The notes below the pieces were generated by a model. It saw nothing but the letters and a program-made list of their open reading frames with translations. It did not search any database and was not told where the DNA came from. Both the position numbers and the translations under genes were made by a program. A stretch of 6,265 nt of DNA from Proteiniphilum sp. GTDB taxonomy: Bacteria > Bacteroidota > Bacteroidia > Bacteroidales > Dysgonomonadaceae. Below are positions 5,913 to 6,265 of this stretch, in pieces (position 1 is the stretch's first letter; every line of letters starts with the position of its first letter). The stretch spans positions 1 to 6,265 of the forward strand of contig JAISZV010000338.1 in the NCBI GenBank assembly GCA_031284475.1, written 5' to 3'.

Positions 5913-6004
5913 CAGCAAATATGTTTTCACAAACAATTTCTGTATCGATAAATATCACACCATCTCAAAATATTTTCCGACATGGCGTCATTTCGACTAT
6001 TAAC

Positions 6005-6156
6005 TTGGCTCAAAATTATTTCGTCCCGACAGATTTTACCAAACAAACATTCCATATTCTGTACGCATATTGTTACAAAATACATTTCTGCCTGCGAATA
6101 GTCATATCCTTTCAAACGAATACTGAACGGTGACAGATGTCGGGGTTGTAGGGCAT
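6005..6156 (-). pseudogene. Remnant of a REP-associated tyrosine transposase (RAYT, Y1/HUH family), frameshifted and truncated
   Basis: From the minus-strand ATG at 6154-6156 the reading is MPYNPDICHR, a typical start for Bacteroidota RAYT proteins, but this frame then stops at 6112-6114. In a second frame the expected continuation appears: IRLKGYDYSQAEMYFVTICV and then QNMECLFGKI, about to 6005. Only eight bases lie between the His codon and the Ile codon where three codons are expected, so one base has been lost. Beyond about 6005 the frame stays open to TGA 5927-5929 without resembling the family. The PNHVHG-like HUH motif and the catalytic Tyr, which intact proteins of about 170-230 residues carry, are absent. 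RAYTs are Y1 transposases that act on GTAG-headed REP elements such as the one at 585-661. The fragment starts only 4 bases after the neighbouring minus-strand gene ends. Confidence 0.8.
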
Positions 6157-6160
6157 ATTG

Positions 6161-6265
6161 CTAATTTTCTTCCTTATAATAGATTTTGTAGAATTTGCCG
6201 TTTTCGTCAGCGCCCTGTTCGATGAGGTTGTGGTCGCCGTGTACGTAAATATGAAAATTCTTATC
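6161..6265 (-). CDS. C-terminal end of an unrecognised protein; 5' end outside the window
   Basis: The minus strand is open from the right edge (base 6265) to TAG at 6161-6163, giving 34 residues that begin DKNFHIYVHGDHNLIEQGAD and end KIYYKEEN. The segment reads like real protein, with alternating aromatic/hydrophobic and polar residues as in beta strands, a mix of charged residues and no low complexity. I do not recognise the family. It is too short to judge function or location. The RAYT remnant begins 4 bases downstream on the same strand, so the element appears to have landed just behind this gene's stop. Confidence 0.6.
   Translation of the reverse strand, partial: DKNFHIYVHGDHNLIEQGADENGKFYKIYYKEEN

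Noticed and set aside
5985..5997. GTCATTTCGAC-like word next to the RAYT remnant, resembling the end of another common intergenic repeat
   Set aside because: Only about a dozen bases fit and no partner arm was found in the window.
5903..6133. 76-residue plus-strand open frame after cydC
   Set aside because: It overlaps the RAYT remnant, which is recognisable on the other strand. Its sequence has no family features.
6149..6164. Apparent two further units of the 8-nt word repeat (TAGGGCAT, ATTGCTAA)
   Set aside because: These bases are the stop of the right-edge gene and the start codon region of the RAYT remnant, so the likeness is probably chance.

Overview
The window looks like a chromosomal piece of a member of the Bacteroidota, most likely of the order Bacteroidales. 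The evidence is the type of -7 promoter element seen (TAnnTTTG), start codons without strong Shine-Dalgarno sequences, the kinds of protein encoded, and intergenic DNA full of short AT-rich word repeats. The genus cannot be read from the sequence.

Layout. Bases 1-507 (+) are the C-terminal part of an endonuclease/exonuclease/phosphatase (EEP) family protein. Bases 508-980 hold no gene but are rich in repeats: a REP doublet (REPIN-like) at 585-661, a diverged 29-bp direct repeat on either side of it, a CTAG-rich tract and an array of 8-nt words. Bases 981-2300 (-) encode a heavy-metal P-type ATPase. It has the actuator, CPC and DKTGT parts but stops being an ATPase soon after the phosphorylation site, and continues in frame into about 65 residues that do not fit the family. 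Bases 2301-2460 are a divergent promoter region with a GCAACC/GGTTGC palindrome between two opposed -7 elements. Bases 2461-4098 (+) and 4276-5883 (+) encode the two halves of a CydDC-type heterodimeric ABC exporter, separated by 177 bp of word repeats. Near the right edge are a frameshifted and truncated remnant of a REP-associated tyrosine transposase (RAYT, minus strand, 6005-6156) and the last 34 codons of an unrecognised minus-strand gene (6161-6265).

How the parts fit together. CydD and CydC form one inner-membrane transporter, needed in model bacteria to assemble cytochrome bd oxidase and to control periplasmic thiols or heme. Their promoter lies back to back with that of a Zn/Cd/Pb-type efflux ATPase, and the palindrome between the promoters is placed to affect both. 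The ATPase is probably dead in its present form, so the CydDC genes may be the only working target left.

The most interesting non-genic observation is that a GTAG-headed REP doublet and a RAYT remnant occur in the same 6 kb. These are the two parts of a known REPIN-RAYT mobile system, here with a Bacteroidota-type repeat. I saw no CRISPR array, tRNA, rRNA, riboswitch or intact insertion sequence.
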